Below are positions 17,206 through 25,543 of a stretch of DNA of 64,000 nt, piece by piece. The stretch lies in the NCBI RefSeq assembly GCF_007990755.1, contig NZ_BJXA01000026.1, forward strand, positions 1 through 64,000, in the 5' to 3' direction. The stretch is from Nocardia ninae NBRC 108245. Its GTDB lineage: Bacteria; Actinomycetota; Actinomycetes; Mycobacteriales; Mycobacteriaceae. Positions within the stretch are counted from its first letter, which is position 1; every line of letters starts with the position of its first letter. A model generated the notes under the pieces. That model did no database searches, was not told the DNA's origin, and saw nothing but the letters and a program-made list of their open reading frames with translations. A program made the position numbers and the translations under genes.

Positions 17206-18165
17206 ATGTTCGTCCTCGACATTCCCCGCGCCGCCGAGGAAGTGGCCACGCCGGTCGCAGTCCCGGCGGCGCCGCGCCGCCGCGCCCGGTTCCGCCGGGC
17301 GGGGCGGCTGGTGGTGCCGTACCTGTATCTGGCGCCCGCGCTGTTCCTGCTCGTCGTCTGGACCTACCGGCCGCTGGTGCAGGCGTTCGAATTGTCCACC
17401 TACTCGTGGAATCTGCTGCCGACCTCGCCGATGAAGCCGGTGGGCACCGGCAATTACCAACGGCTGATGGAGCTTCCGGCGTTCTGGAATTCGCTCGGTC
17501 GCACCGGTGCGCTGATCGTGGGCATGCTGCCGTTCACCGTGCTGCTTCCGGTGCTCATCGCGCTGGCGAGCCAGCGGGTGCGGGGACGGGCGCGGACGAT
17601 CTATCAGGCCTTCATTTTCATGCCGTTCCTGGTGGCTCCCGTTGCGGCAGCGGCTGTTTGGCGGTGGTTGTTGCATCCCGGCAGCGGGTTCGTGGACCAG
17701 CTGCTCGGCTCGGAGCGCAACTGGGTCTACGACGTGAGCACCGCGCACCTGGTGATCATCGGCATCACCGGATGGCAGTTGCTCGGGTTCTCGGTGCTGG
17801 TGGTGTGGGCCGGATTGGCCGGTATCAGTGGCGATTACCACGAGGCGGCGCGGGTGGACGGCGCGAGTCCGGCCCAGATCCGGCGGTGGATCACCCTGCC
17901 GCTGCTGTCGCCCACGGTGATGTTCCTGGTCCTCACGACCGTATTGCTCAGTCCCATCCTGACTTTCCCGCTCATCGACTCGATGACGCAGGGCGGTCCC
18001 TCGCAGGCCACCACGAATATCTATTACCTGCTGTGGGATTACGCCTTCCACAGCTTCGACGCCGGCCTCAGCGCGGCGGCCGGTGTGCTGTTGTTCGCCG
18101 GATTCGGCGTGATCGCCGGGATCCTGGTCTGGATCTCGGAAAAGGTTGCCTTCCATGATGATTGA
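17206..18165 (+). CDS. ugpA: ABC transporter permease (UgpA type)
   Basis: 319 residues, an Arg-rich cytoplasmic N-terminus followed by six predicted membrane segments. The cytoplasmic EAA loop that contacts the ATPase is visible (YHEAARVDGASPAQIRRWITLP). Typical MalF/UgpA-type permease. Starts three bases after the phosphodiesterase stop and overlaps the next permease gene. Confidence 0.9.
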   Translation: MFVLDIPRAAEEVATPVAVPAAPRRRARFRRAGRLVVPYLYLAPALFLLVVWTYRPLVQAFELSTYSWNLLPTSPMKPVGTGNYQRLMELPAFWNSLGRTGALIVGMLPFTVLLPVLIALASQRVRGRARTIYQAFIFMPFLVAPVAAAAVWRWLLHPGSGFVDQLLGSERNWVYDVSTAHLVIIGITGWQLLGFSVLVVWAGLAGISGDYHEAARVDGASPAQIRRWITLPLLSPTVMFLVLTTVLLSPILTFPLIDSMTQGGPSQATTNIYYLLWDYAFHSFDAGLSAAAGVLLFAGFGVIAGILVWISEKVAFHDD

Positions 18166-18967
18166 TCGACTGCGCAGTGCGGGCAGCCATCTGCTGCTCG
18201 CGGTGACCGCCGTGGTGTGTATTTTCCCGATCTACTGGCTGTTCGCGACGTCGCTGCGCAGGCCGGAGGACGTCACCTCGCTGTCCCCGATTCCGTGGCC
18301 GATCTCGTTCGCCAACTACACCGACGCCGCCGCGAAGGTCGACGTGCTCGGGCTGATCGGCAACACCTTCATCATTGCGGCGCTGTCGGCGGCGGGGCAG
18401 TTGCTCGTCGCGCTGCTGGCGTCCTATGCATTCGCGATGTACACGTTTCCGTTCCAGAAGGTCCTGTATATGGCGTTCGTCGGCACCTGGCTCGTGCCGT
18501 TCCAGGTGACCATGCTGCCGAACTACGTGCTGCTCACTCAGCTCGGCCTGATCAACTCGCTGATCGGCGTCGTGCTGCCGACGCTGTGCTCGGCGCTCGC
18601 GGTGCTGCTGCTGCGTCAGCACATGGCGAGTTTTCCCAAGGAGCTCGTCGCCGCCGCCAAGATCGACGGGCGCTCGTCCTGGTCCATCCTGTGGACCGTG
18701 GTGGTCCCGAATCTGCGGCCCGCGCTGGCGGCGCTCGGCATCCTGCTGTTCATCAACGCGTGGAACGAGTACTTCTGGCCCGCGGTGGTGCTGCGGCAGT
18801 CCAACAGCGTGCTCCAGCTCGGGTTGCGCAGCTTCATGGGTACCGAGGGTGACCAGTGGGGGCCGATGATGGCGCTGGCGAGCCTGGCCTGTCTGCCCGT
18901 GCTGGTGCTGTACCTGTTATTGCAGCGCCACATCGTGAACGCCTTCGTCCGGTCGGGGCTTAAGTAG
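18155..18967 (+). CDS. ugpE: ABC transporter permease (UgpE type)
   Basis: 270 residues, six membrane segments, and the EAA-type loop LVAAAKIDGRSSWSILWTVVVPN; C-terminal NAFVRSGLK is typical of MalG/UgpE permeases. AAAGG lies nine bases upstream of the ATG at 18155; an in-frame TTG at 18146 is less likely. Overlaps the end of the first permease by 11 bases. Last gene of the import operon. Nothing recognisable in 18968-19166 apart from the ribosome-binding site of the next gene. Confidence 0.9.
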   Translation: MMIDRLRSAGSHLLLAVTAVVCIFPIYWLFATSLRRPEDVTSLSPIPWPISFANYTDAAAKVDVLGLIGNTFIIAALSAAGQLLVALLASYAFAMYTFPFQKVLYMAFVGTWLVPFQVTMLPNYVLLTQLGLINSLIGVVLPTLCSALAVLLLRQHMASFPKELVAAAKIDGRSSWSILWTVVVPNLRPALAALGILLFINAWNEYFWPAVVLRQSNSVLQLGLRSFMGTEGDQWGPMMALASLACLPVLVLYLLLQRHIVNAFVRSGLK

Positions 18968-19166
18968 TTTCAGCTGGTCGGTAACGAATCGCCAGGCAAA
19001 CTGAGATTCCGGTCACTCGGCGGTGCGGAGACCGCGATCACAGGACATCCTGATCTTGCTGGACTGTCACGGCAGGTGCGTCGACCGGCCCATCGTCGGC
19101 ACACAGCCAGTGGCTATGCGGGGGATCGAACGAGGTGCGCGGCAGAGTCGAAGGAGCGAATGGGAC

Positions 19167-20339
19167 GTGCGTCCGAAGAGAGCATTGACGTGGGTTTCGC
19201 TGGCGGCGGCCGCGGTGCTGGTCGCCGCGAGTTGCGGGTCTTCCTCGGATACCGCGGCCGAAGCGCCACAGCAGCCGGGCACGCTGCTCGCGCAGCGGCC
19301 GCTGACCAATGGTGGTCCCAAGATCTCGGCGGCCGCGGAGTCGGCGACCTATTTCCGGTACGTCTCGACCTCTCCGGACAACACACCCATCGAGGTGTCG
19401 GGTGCGGTGTACCTGCCGAAGGGCACCGCACCGGATGGGGGTTGGCCGCTGGTCGCCTACGGGCACGGCACCTCGGGGGTTGCGACCGGCTGCGCGCCGA
19501 CCAGTGATCCCGGGCTGTTCGGCAACGACGTCACGGTCGCCAATCTGCTCGACGCCCACAAGGCTGTGGTGATGACCAACTATCAAGGTCTCGACGGCCC
19601 CGGCTCGGCGCCGTATCTGCATGCGCAGTCCTCCGGGTATGACGTGCTCGACTCGGTCCGGGCCGCGCAACAGCTGGGCCTGCCGGTGTCCAAGGAGGTT
19701 GTGCTCGTCGGGTTGTCGCAGGGTGGGCGGGCCACCGAGTCGGCGGCGGAGACCGCGAAGGCCTACGCTCCCGAGCTGAAGATCCTCGGCAATGTGCTGC
19801 TGTCCCCTGCACTGCGTAGTGAACTGGCGCTGGCCGCGGAATCGCAGACGCTGACCATCGGCCAGTACCTGCTGCTGCCCTACCTGGTGGCGGCCGTCCG
19901 CTACGACGACCCGGACTACTCGTACGACAAGGTTTTGCATGGACCGCTGCTCTCCGCGGCGCCGCGGCTCGAAGGACTCTGCACCGGGCAATCCACGCTG
20001 AAGGACTTCGCCGTCGGCCAGGCGGCGACGCCCGCGGCCGCGCAGTTCGTCGATGACGCGGCTCGGAAGGCACTCGCCGACTACGAAGCCGCCGGGAACC
20101 TGCCCAAGGTCGCGACCGATATTCCGACCTTCATCTCGCGCGGCGACAAAGATGACCTGGTCAACACCGCATGGGGCAACCAGGCCGTCGCCGATATGTG
20201 CGGGCTCGGCATCAACCTGGTGGACCACGTGCTGCCCGGCGGGCACGAGGCCTGGCGGGCCCGCGGCGATCTGGTGACCGCGTGGATCAACGACCGTTTC
20301 GCGGGTGCGCCCGTGCCTGCGACCACCTGCCGCGCATGA
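19167..20339 (+). CDS. Secreted lipoprotein lipase/esterase (LIP family)
   Basis: 390 residues. An N-terminal Arg/Lys region and hydrophobic stretch end in AASC, a probable lipobox with Cys23. The alpha/beta-hydrolase core shows YGHGTSGVA (oxyanion region), nucleophile elbow GLSQGG with Ser184, a late Asp in ISRGDKDDLV and the catalytic His in PGGHEAW. Family: secretory lipases (LIP), acting on acyl esters outside the membrane. GTG start with AAGGAG ten bases upstream. Its stop overlaps the next start (ATGA). Confidence 0.87.
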   Translation: MRPKRALTWVSLAAAAVLVAASCGSSSDTAAEAPQQPGTLLAQRPLTNGGPKISAAAESATYFRYVSTSPDNTPIEVSGAVYLPKGTAPDGGWPLVAYGHGTSGVATGCAPTSDPGLFGNDVTVANLLDAHKAVVMTNYQGLDGPGSAPYLHAQSSGYDVLDSVRAAQQLGLPVSKEVVLVGLSQGGRATESAAETAKAYAPELKILGNVLLSPALRSELALAAESQTLTIGQYLLLPYLVAAVRYDDPDYSYDKVLHGPLLSAAPRLEGLCTGQSTLKDFAVGQAATPAAAQFVDDAARKALADYEAAGNLPKVATDIPTFISRGDKDDLVNTAWGNQAVADMCGLGINLVDHVLPGGHEAWRARGDLVTAWINDRFAGAPVPATTCRA

Positions 20340-21064
20340 CCGGCCGGTTGAAAGCCGGTGCGGCGCTGCTGATCTTGACCGTCACCTATTACGTCGCCCA
20401 GCTCGTCGTCGGCAACCGATGGCAGGAACCGCACTCCTACAGCTGGTCCGAGAACATGATCAGCGACCTCGGTGTGCCGGAATGCTTCGGTGACATGGCG
20501 CAATACGGGGCCACGACACCGCGCTACATCTGCTCACCGTGGCACGTTGTGATGTCCGCTGAGTTCGTGCTGCTCGGCGTGCTGGTGCTCGGGGCGGCCC
20601 TGCTGCTGCTTCCCTTGCTGCCCAAAAGTCCAGCAGGACGGGCAATCCCCTACCTGGCTGTGATCAACTGCCTCGGCATCGTCCTGGTCGGAACTTTTCC
20701 CGGCAGTGCGGGCGAAGTGCCGGGCGGCAACCAATTGCGCGCGGTGCTGCACCCGGCGGGCGCCTATCTGGAGCTGCTGTCCGGCCTCGCGATCATGCTG
20801 GTGGTGGCTCGCCTCTACCGAACCCACCGCGCTTACACCGCAGCGACTCTCGCGCTGATCGTCGTCACCGTCTTCGGCATGGTCGCCAGCCTTGCCCCGG
20901 ACCACCTCGGCCTCGGCGCGGGCACCGCCGAACGCCTCGCCATCGATCCCTTCGTTGTCTGGCGAATAGTCACCGGTCTTGCCCTGATCATCGCGGTTCC
21001 TCGACTGTTCAGCGGGGACTCGAATCGTGACGACGGCACGCGCGAATCGTTGGGCAACCGCTGA
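20336..21064 (+). CDS. DUF998-family integral membrane protein
   Basis: 242 residues with about six hydrophobic segments. The segments YSWSENMISDLGVPEC and GTFPGSAGE are recognisable marks of DUF998 proteins, whose function is not established. It is translationally coupled to the lipase gene by a four-base overlap, suggesting the two products work in the same process at the membrane. The stop codon lies within a small inverted repeat, CTGAGAC-GGT-GTCTCAG (21061-21077). Confidence 0.8.
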   Translation: MTGRLKAGAALLILTVTYYVAQLVVGNRWQEPHSYSWSENMISDLGVPECFGDMAQYGATTPRYICSPWHVVMSAEFVLLGVLVLGAALLLLPLLPKSPAGRAIPYLAVINCLGIVLVGTFPGSAGEVPGGNQLRAVLHPAGAYLELLSGLAIMLVVARLYRTHRAYTAATLALIVVTVFGMVASLAPDHLGLGAGTAERLAIDPFVVWRIVTGLALIIAVPRLFSGDSNRDDGTRESLGNR

Positions 21065-21168
21065 GACGGTGTCTCAGGTGAGATGGCATCGTCGAGGCGT
21101 GGACTTCGGCACGCCGCGAGGGATCTTCCCCATTCAACTGGGGAGCGACGGTCGAGATCCGCCGTGCC

Positions 21169-22098
21169 ATGCTTCAGTGGATGTTCGGACAGTGGTGGCA
21201 GACAGCACGAACGATGCGGAGATCTGGCCCGATTACTGGATCTTTGGTAATAGCGGCCGGGTTGATGATTTCAGGGTCGGCAGCGCACACCACGGCGCGA
21301 CCGGACACCACGGAGGACTCCGCACTATCGATGTCCCTGCCTGATCCGACGAGCGACCAATCGGTCGAGTTCCCGCCGATCGATCTGAGCCCGACCGACG
21401 GTGGCACGCTCGACGAAACCGGTTCGGGCACAACGGAGGAAGACCCGACCGCGCTCGATCCGCTGGATTCCGAACCGTCGACGGATCCGCTGGACTCGGC
21501 GCCGATCGAACCGGTGGACTCGACGCCGATCGAGCCCGTGGATTCCACGCCGATCGAGCCTGTCGACCCTCCCCCAATCGAGTCCGTGGACTCTTCGACG
21601 CCGACCGATCCGGTGGATGCCGCGGCCACGACCGAGGTGCCGACGACGACAGAGCCGCCGCCCGCTACCACGACAGACCTGCAGACCTCCACGACCACAA
21701 CGGAATTCCCGAGGATTCCGCTGGAGCTGTCGATCGAGGTGACGATCGATATCCAAGGTCGGCCGGTGCCGTGCGTTACCTGCCCTCCGCTGTCCACAAC
21801 GTCGGCTACCCGTGCGCCGGAACCGTGCCGGTCCACGTCGGCGCAGCCGACCACTCAGCGTCCGACTAGCTCCGCATCGGCGACGACCAAGCCGCCCCGA
21901 ACCTCGCCCACGACAACAAGATCGACGACGAAGCAGTCGATCGAGTCCACCCGCTCGACGACTCGTCCGCCGGTAACCTGCCTGCCTACCTCGACGACCA
22001 TGTCGACAACGCCCAGCCCGTCCCGAACACCCACTGTCACAACCAGTCCCACCCGACCGACGCAAACCACCCCGCCACCCACCACGCCGCGGCGGTGA
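21169..22098 (+). CDS. Secreted Thr/Ser/Pro-rich low-complexity protein
   Basis: Up to 309 residues. A hydrophobic export segment (GSLVIAAGLMISGSAAHT) is preceded by Arg-Arg; the remainder is almost all Thr, Ser, Pro and Asp. It holds an acidic repeat block (DSTPIEPV units), a Cys pair in PCVTCPP, and a long TTRPT-type mucin-like tail. No enzyme domain is seen. Likely a cell-surface stalk or heavily O-mannosylated protein. The ATG at 21169 has no good ribosome-binding site; ATGs at 21181 and 21214 are alternatives, the latter giving the cleanest signal peptide. A terminator follows. Confidence 0.65.
   Translation: MLQWMFGQWWQTARTMRRSGPITGSLVIAAGLMISGSAAHTTARPDTTEDSALSMSLPDPTSDQSVEFPPIDLSPTDGGTLDETGSGTTEEDPTALDPLDSEPSTDPLDSAPIEPVDSTPIEPVDSTPIEPVDPPPIESVDSSTPTDPVDAAATTEVPTTTEPPPATTTDLQTSTTTTEFPRIPLELSIEVTIDIQGRPVPCVTCPPLSTTSATRAPEPCRSTSAQPTTQRPTSSASATTKPPRTSPTTTRSTTKQSIESTRSTTRPPVTCLPTSTTMSTTPSPSRTPTVTTSPTRPTQTTPPPTTPRR
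21493..21615 (+). repeat. Five tandem 24-27 bp units encoding DSxPIEPV repeats
   Basis: Units begin at 21493, 21517, 21541, 21565 and 21589. Units 2 and 3 encode identical DSTPIEPV; units 4 and 5 have diverged. The DNA differs mainly at third codon positions, so the protein repeat seems to be maintained by selection. Confidence 0.75.
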
Positions 22099-22119
22099 GC
22101 TCGGTCGGCTACCCGCCGA

Positions 22120-22148
22120 ATGGCCTGCGGTGCAAGACCGCAGGCCAT
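22120..22148. terminator. Bidirectional terminator hairpin
   Basis: Perfect 12-bp arms ATGGCCTGCGGT/ACCGCAGGCCAT with a five-base loop, between two convergent genes. Confidence 0.75.
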
Positions 22149-22173
22149 GTCATCGACTGGGAGACAAACGCTT

Positions 22174-22878
22174 TCAGCAGCTGAACGCGTAGGTGGTGCC
22201 GGCCGACGTGGCGATCCCCGTGCGGGTGTCGACTACGATAACCGTCGCCGCACGGTCCCGCGGGATCTGACAGCGCACATCGGCCAGCGCGGCGGTTTCC
22301 CTGGGCAGGTAGCCGTTTCCATCGGTCTGCCGGTTGCCGAGGGCCCGCAGACCGATGGTGTTCACGCCAGCCGCATAGAACTCGAGGCGAGCGTTGGGCG
22401 ACAGACCGCTGGCGCTGTCCACGAAGATCCAGCCGCCGAGCTGATGCTTCTGCGTGCGCACGTGCACTTTGCCTGCGGGCAGTTGCGACGCGTCGGCGAA
22501 ATGCTGTGCGCCCTCGCTGTTCTGGGCCCTGGCGCGGTCCCGGCGGTCGGGTGTCACGCAGACGTGGTCGGCGGGCCGGGTCTCCCGCCAGACGAATCCC
22601 TGCTTGCAGGTGTCCGGGCCGTAGGCGCCGCCGTTCGGAGAGCGGCGGGCGGCGGCCTGGGCGTTCTCGGCGTGCGCGGTGTCCCGGTCGCCGGGGCGTA
22701 CGCAGACGGTGTCGCCGTTGTAGGCGTCGCGCCAGACGAATCCCTGCTGACAGGTGTACGGCCCGTATGGGAGCGCGGACGCCGGCGCGGGGAGGAGGGC
22801 GCCGAAACCGGCCACCGCCGCGATTCCCAGCGCGATGGGCAGTACGCGCAGGGGGCGAGGTACGGAGGTGCGGAACAT
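22174..22878 (-). CDS. Secreted protein with two TCxxGFVWR repeats
   Basis: 234 residues. Signal peptide of about 36 residues ending ASA. Two copies of a roughly 40-residue module follow (38-80 and 86-125), each with YGPxTCxQGFVWR and xVCVxP, so two Cys per module. The C-terminal half (KVHVRTQKHQLGGWIFVDSAS onward) is a small all-beta-looking domain ending in Cys. Such modules recur in exported actinobacterial proteins; the function is not known to me. ATG at 22878 has AAAGGA nine bases upstream. Confidence 0.75.
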   Translation of the reverse strand: MFRTSVPRPLRVLPIALGIAAVAGFGALLPAPASALPYGPYTCQQGFVWRDAYNGDTVCVRPGDRDTAHAENAQAAARRSPNGGAYGPDTCKQGFVWRETRPADHVCVTPDRRDRARAQNSEGAQHFADASQLPAGKVHVRTQKHQLGGWIFVDSASGLSPNARLEFYAAGVNTIGLRALGNRQTDGNGYLPRETAALADVRCQIPRDRAATVIVVDTRTGIATSAGTTYAFSC

Positions 22879-22987
22879 ATCTGTGGTCCTTTCAGGTGTT
22901 GACCAGCCGGTTTCGGCTGAGAACCACTGTCGTCGCGGCCACCAACGGCCCACTAACGACGCACCAACGGAGGTCCTTCGGCCGATG

Positions 22988-24121
22988 TCAGCTCGGCGGA
23001 TCCGGGGGCACGAGGGTGAAGGTCAGCTCGTAGTCACCGATCCGGATCATCGCGCCGTCGGTGAGCGCGACGCTGTCCACGATGCGCATGCCGTCTACGA
23101 ACACACCGTTCGAGGACAGCAGATCCTTGATCACGTAGGTAAGCCCGTTGTGCAGGATCGCCGCGTGGTGCCTGCTGACCTTGCCGTGTTCGAGCACGAT
23201 GTCGTTGTCCGGCAGTCGTCCGATGCGGGTGATCGTGCCGGTGATCGCATAGGTGTTGCCGGCACGTTCGCGCAGCAATGCGGTCGGGCCGCCGGAGCTC
23301 TGGTCGACGATGGTCGTGGCGCGGAACGAGGCAACGGCGGCCTTCGCGCGTATGTCCAACGGTTCCTGTCGGAGGATGCGTGCCTCCAACTCGCGGATGG
23401 GCAGGCTGGGATCGATGCCGAGTTCGTCGGCGAGGGTGGCTCGCAGGCGGCGGGCCGTGTCGAGGGCGTCGGATTGGCGGCCGTCCGCGTACAGGGCGGT
23501 GATCAGCTGTTCCCACAGGGGTTCTCGCAGTGGATACTCGGCCGCCAGGAGTGCGAGTTCGGAGACGACGGCGGCCGCGCGGCCCTGCGCGATATCGGCT
23601 TCCGCGCGAGCCTCGATGGCGCTGAGCCGATCGTTGTCGAGCGCAGCGGCGAAGGAGTCGGCGAAGCCGAGCCCGCGCAGGTCCGCGAGCGCCGGGCCGC
23701 GCCACTGGCTCAGCGCGCTGGACAGCAGTTCGCTGGCCGTGCGGAAGCGGCCCGCGCTCAGCGCCCGCACCCCGGCCTCCTTGCGTACTCGGAAACGCTG
23801 CACGTCGCTCGCGCCGTCGGCCATCGCGACCCGGTAGCCCGCGCCGACCTGGGCCAAGATAGTGCGTGCGTCGAGTCCGTTGTCACGCAGCGGCTTTCGG
23901 AGATTTGACACGATCGTGTGCAGGCTCACCCTGATGTCGGGCGGTGGATTGTCCTCCCACACCGCCTGCGCCAGCGCGTCCACCGAGACCGGACGGTTCG
24001 CGTTGCACACCAGATAGGCGAGCACAGCACGTTGTTTCGGACCGCCGAGTGGTTGACCCGCACCGTCGATCGTGAGCTCCACCGCGCCGAGTACGCCGAA
24101 CTGGGCGCGAACCTCGGGCAT
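22988..24121 (-). CDS. EmbR-like SARP regulator with FHA domain
   Basis: 377 residues in three parts: OmpR-type winged helix (residues ~1-95; LGGPKQRAVLAYLVCNANRPV and VSLHTIVSNLRKPL), bacterial transcriptional activation domain (~100-245; YPLREPLWEQLITALYADGR), and a C-terminal FHA domain (~290-377; IGRLPDND, KVSRHHAAI, SSNGVFVDG), with the phosphothreonine-binding Arg, Ser and His in place. This is the EmbR arrangement; mycobacterial EmbR receives signals from the Ser/Thr kinase PknH through its FHA domain. No kinase gene is in the window. The ATG has GAGGAG upstream, and an inverted repeat lies just before it. Confidence 0.87.
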   Translation of the reverse strand: MPEVRAQFGVLGAVELTIDGAGQPLGGPKQRAVLAYLVCNANRPVSVDALAQAVWEDNPPPDIRVSLHTIVSNLRKPLRDNGLDARTILAQVGAGYRVAMADGASDVQRFRVRKEAGVRALSAGRFRTASELLSSALSQWRGPALADLRGLGFADSFAAALDNDRLSAIEARAEADIAQGRAAAVVSELALLAAEYPLREPLWEQLITALYADGRQSDALDTARRLRATLADELGIDPSLPIRELEARILRQEPLDIRAKAAVASFRATTIVDQSSGGPTALLRERAGNTYAITGTITRIGRLPDNDIVLEHGKVSRHHAAILHNGLTYVIKDLLSSNGVFVDGMRIVDSVALTDGAMIRIGDYELTFTLVPPDPPS

Positions 24122-24135
24122 GGCGGCACTCCTCA

Positions 24136-24158
24136 CGACGCGATACGTGCACGCGTCG
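24136..24158 (-). promoter_or_regulatory. Inverted repeat upstream of the EmbR-like gene
   Basis: Perfect 7-bp arms CGACGCG/CGCGTCG separated by nine bases, 15-37 bases before the start codon. May be a regulator site or a leader hairpin. I see nothing else clear in the 24159-24457 divergent region. Confidence 0.35.
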
Positions 24159-24457
24159 CCTGCGAGCGTACCCAGCGGACTCGGTGATGGGCGGGGTAAA
24201 TGAGCAACAATCGCCTGCGCTTCAACTGTGGCGTTATGCCTGGCACGCAACGTTTTGTCGCACCGGGTAACGGGTGTGCTTTCTGTGGTCGACCGCCGAT
24301 GCCGGTGGTCGCGGGGTTCGCCGTAGCACAACCCGACATTCGAACGGGGCCGGTTCACCAGCCGGCAACGGCCTCGGCAACAGCCGTGCGACCACGGTTC
24401 ATTCGGAGTTACTCGACACCGCTTACCTTTCGGGTACGCGGAAAGGGAGCCGGCGAC

Positions 24458-25390
24458 ATGGAGTTCCGACATCTGGTTTCATTCATCACGCTTGCCGAAG
24501 AGCTGCATTTCGGCCGGGCCGCGCAGCGTTTACATCTCACCCAGCCCAGTCTCAGTGCCCAGTTGCGGAAGCTGGAGAAGTCACTGGGTGTCCAGCTGGT
24601 CGCCCGCAATTCGCATGAGGTCAAGCTGACCCCGGCGGGGCGGGAATTCGAGAGCCGAGCACGGATCATCGTGGCCCAGCTGGACCGGGCCGCCCAGGTT
24701 GCGAAGGCCACCGCGGCGGGGCGGGTGGGTACCCTCGACATCGGTTACAACCTTCCGGCCAGCAGGCATGTGCTGCCGGACGCACTGACCGAGATGACCG
24801 AGCAGCACCCCGACATCGTGGTGTCGCTGTGGGAGAAGCGCACCGGGCCACAGCTGGCCGCGCTGGCCGATGGCTCGCTCGACCTGGCGCTGGTCTACGG
24901 ACACCCGAGCAGCCCGGATTTCCGGTATCGGCGGCTGCTGCACCGGGTTCCGTTGATGGCGGTGGTCGGCAGGCGGCACAGGTGGGCCGAGCGGTCCGGG
25001 GTGCCGTTCGCCGAACTGGCGGGCCAGGAGTGTGTGCTGTTCGCTCGCGAACAGTGTCCGGCCATGTACGACTCCATCTTTCGAGCGGCCGCCGATACCG
25101 AGATCACCCTCTCGGTCGCACAGTCGGCGGACGATCCAGGAGCGACCGCCCATATGGTGTCGGTGCGCCCACTGGTCGGGTTCGCTTCACTGCCGCGCGC
25201 GATTTCGATGGGAATGGGTGCGCCGGGTAGCAGCTCGGTGGCGGTCAAACTGCTCGATCCGGTGCCGACGTTGGATTTGTACGCGGTATGGCGCGCGGAC
25301 GCGACGAATCCGGCGGTCTCGCTCTTCCTGGAGTGCATTCGGTCCCCGGAAGCCGCGCACCTGGATCCAGCCCGCGCGTTGTCTGCCTAG
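24458..25390 (+). CDS. LysR-family transcriptional regulator
   Basis: 310 residues. N-terminal HTH (residues 1-60: FITLAEELHFGRAAQRLHLTQPSLSAQLRKLE) followed by a periplasmic-binding-like effector domain (GTLDIGYNLPA, ALADGSLDLALVYG, VRPLVGFASLPRA). AAAGGGAG lies upstream of the ATG; a much longer open frame upstream is not protein-like. Target unknown; it is followed by the desaturase gene on the same strand, with a large palindrome between. Confidence 0.88.
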   Translation: MEFRHLVSFITLAEELHFGRAAQRLHLTQPSLSAQLRKLEKSLGVQLVARNSHEVKLTPAGREFESRARIIVAQLDRAAQVAKATAAGRVGTLDIGYNLPASRHVLPDALTEMTEQHPDIVVSLWEKRTGPQLAALADGSLDLALVYGHPSSPDFRYRRLLHRVPLMAVVGRRHRWAERSGVPFAELAGQECVLFAREQCPAMYDSIFRAAADTEITLSVAQSADDPGATAHMVSVRPLVGFASLPRAISMGMGAPGSSSVAVKLLDPVPTLDLYAVWRADATNPAVSLFLECIRSPEAAHLDPARALSA

Positions 25391-25451
25391 TTCGCTCGGT
25401 TCCCGGCTGCCACCAGTTCTGGGGGCACCAGGATGGCCAGTTGAATTGCCA

Positions 25452-25467
25452 CCTACGGATCCGTAGG
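25452..25467. promoter_or_regulatory. Perfect 16-bp palindrome upstream of the desaturase gene
   Basis: CCTACGGATCCGTAGG, fully symmetric with no spacer, 77 bases before the desaturase ATG. The size suits a TetR-type dimer site; desaturase genes of mycolic-acid actinomycetes are known to be under TetR-type lipid-sensing repressors. The binding protein here is unknown. Confidence 0.5.
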
Positions 25468-25543
25468 CTCGCGGAGGTTGTCGCGCTGGCGGTCGTGCTC
25501 GAGCCAGCGCCAGGTGAGCCAAAACGTCTGAGGGGTAACGCAA

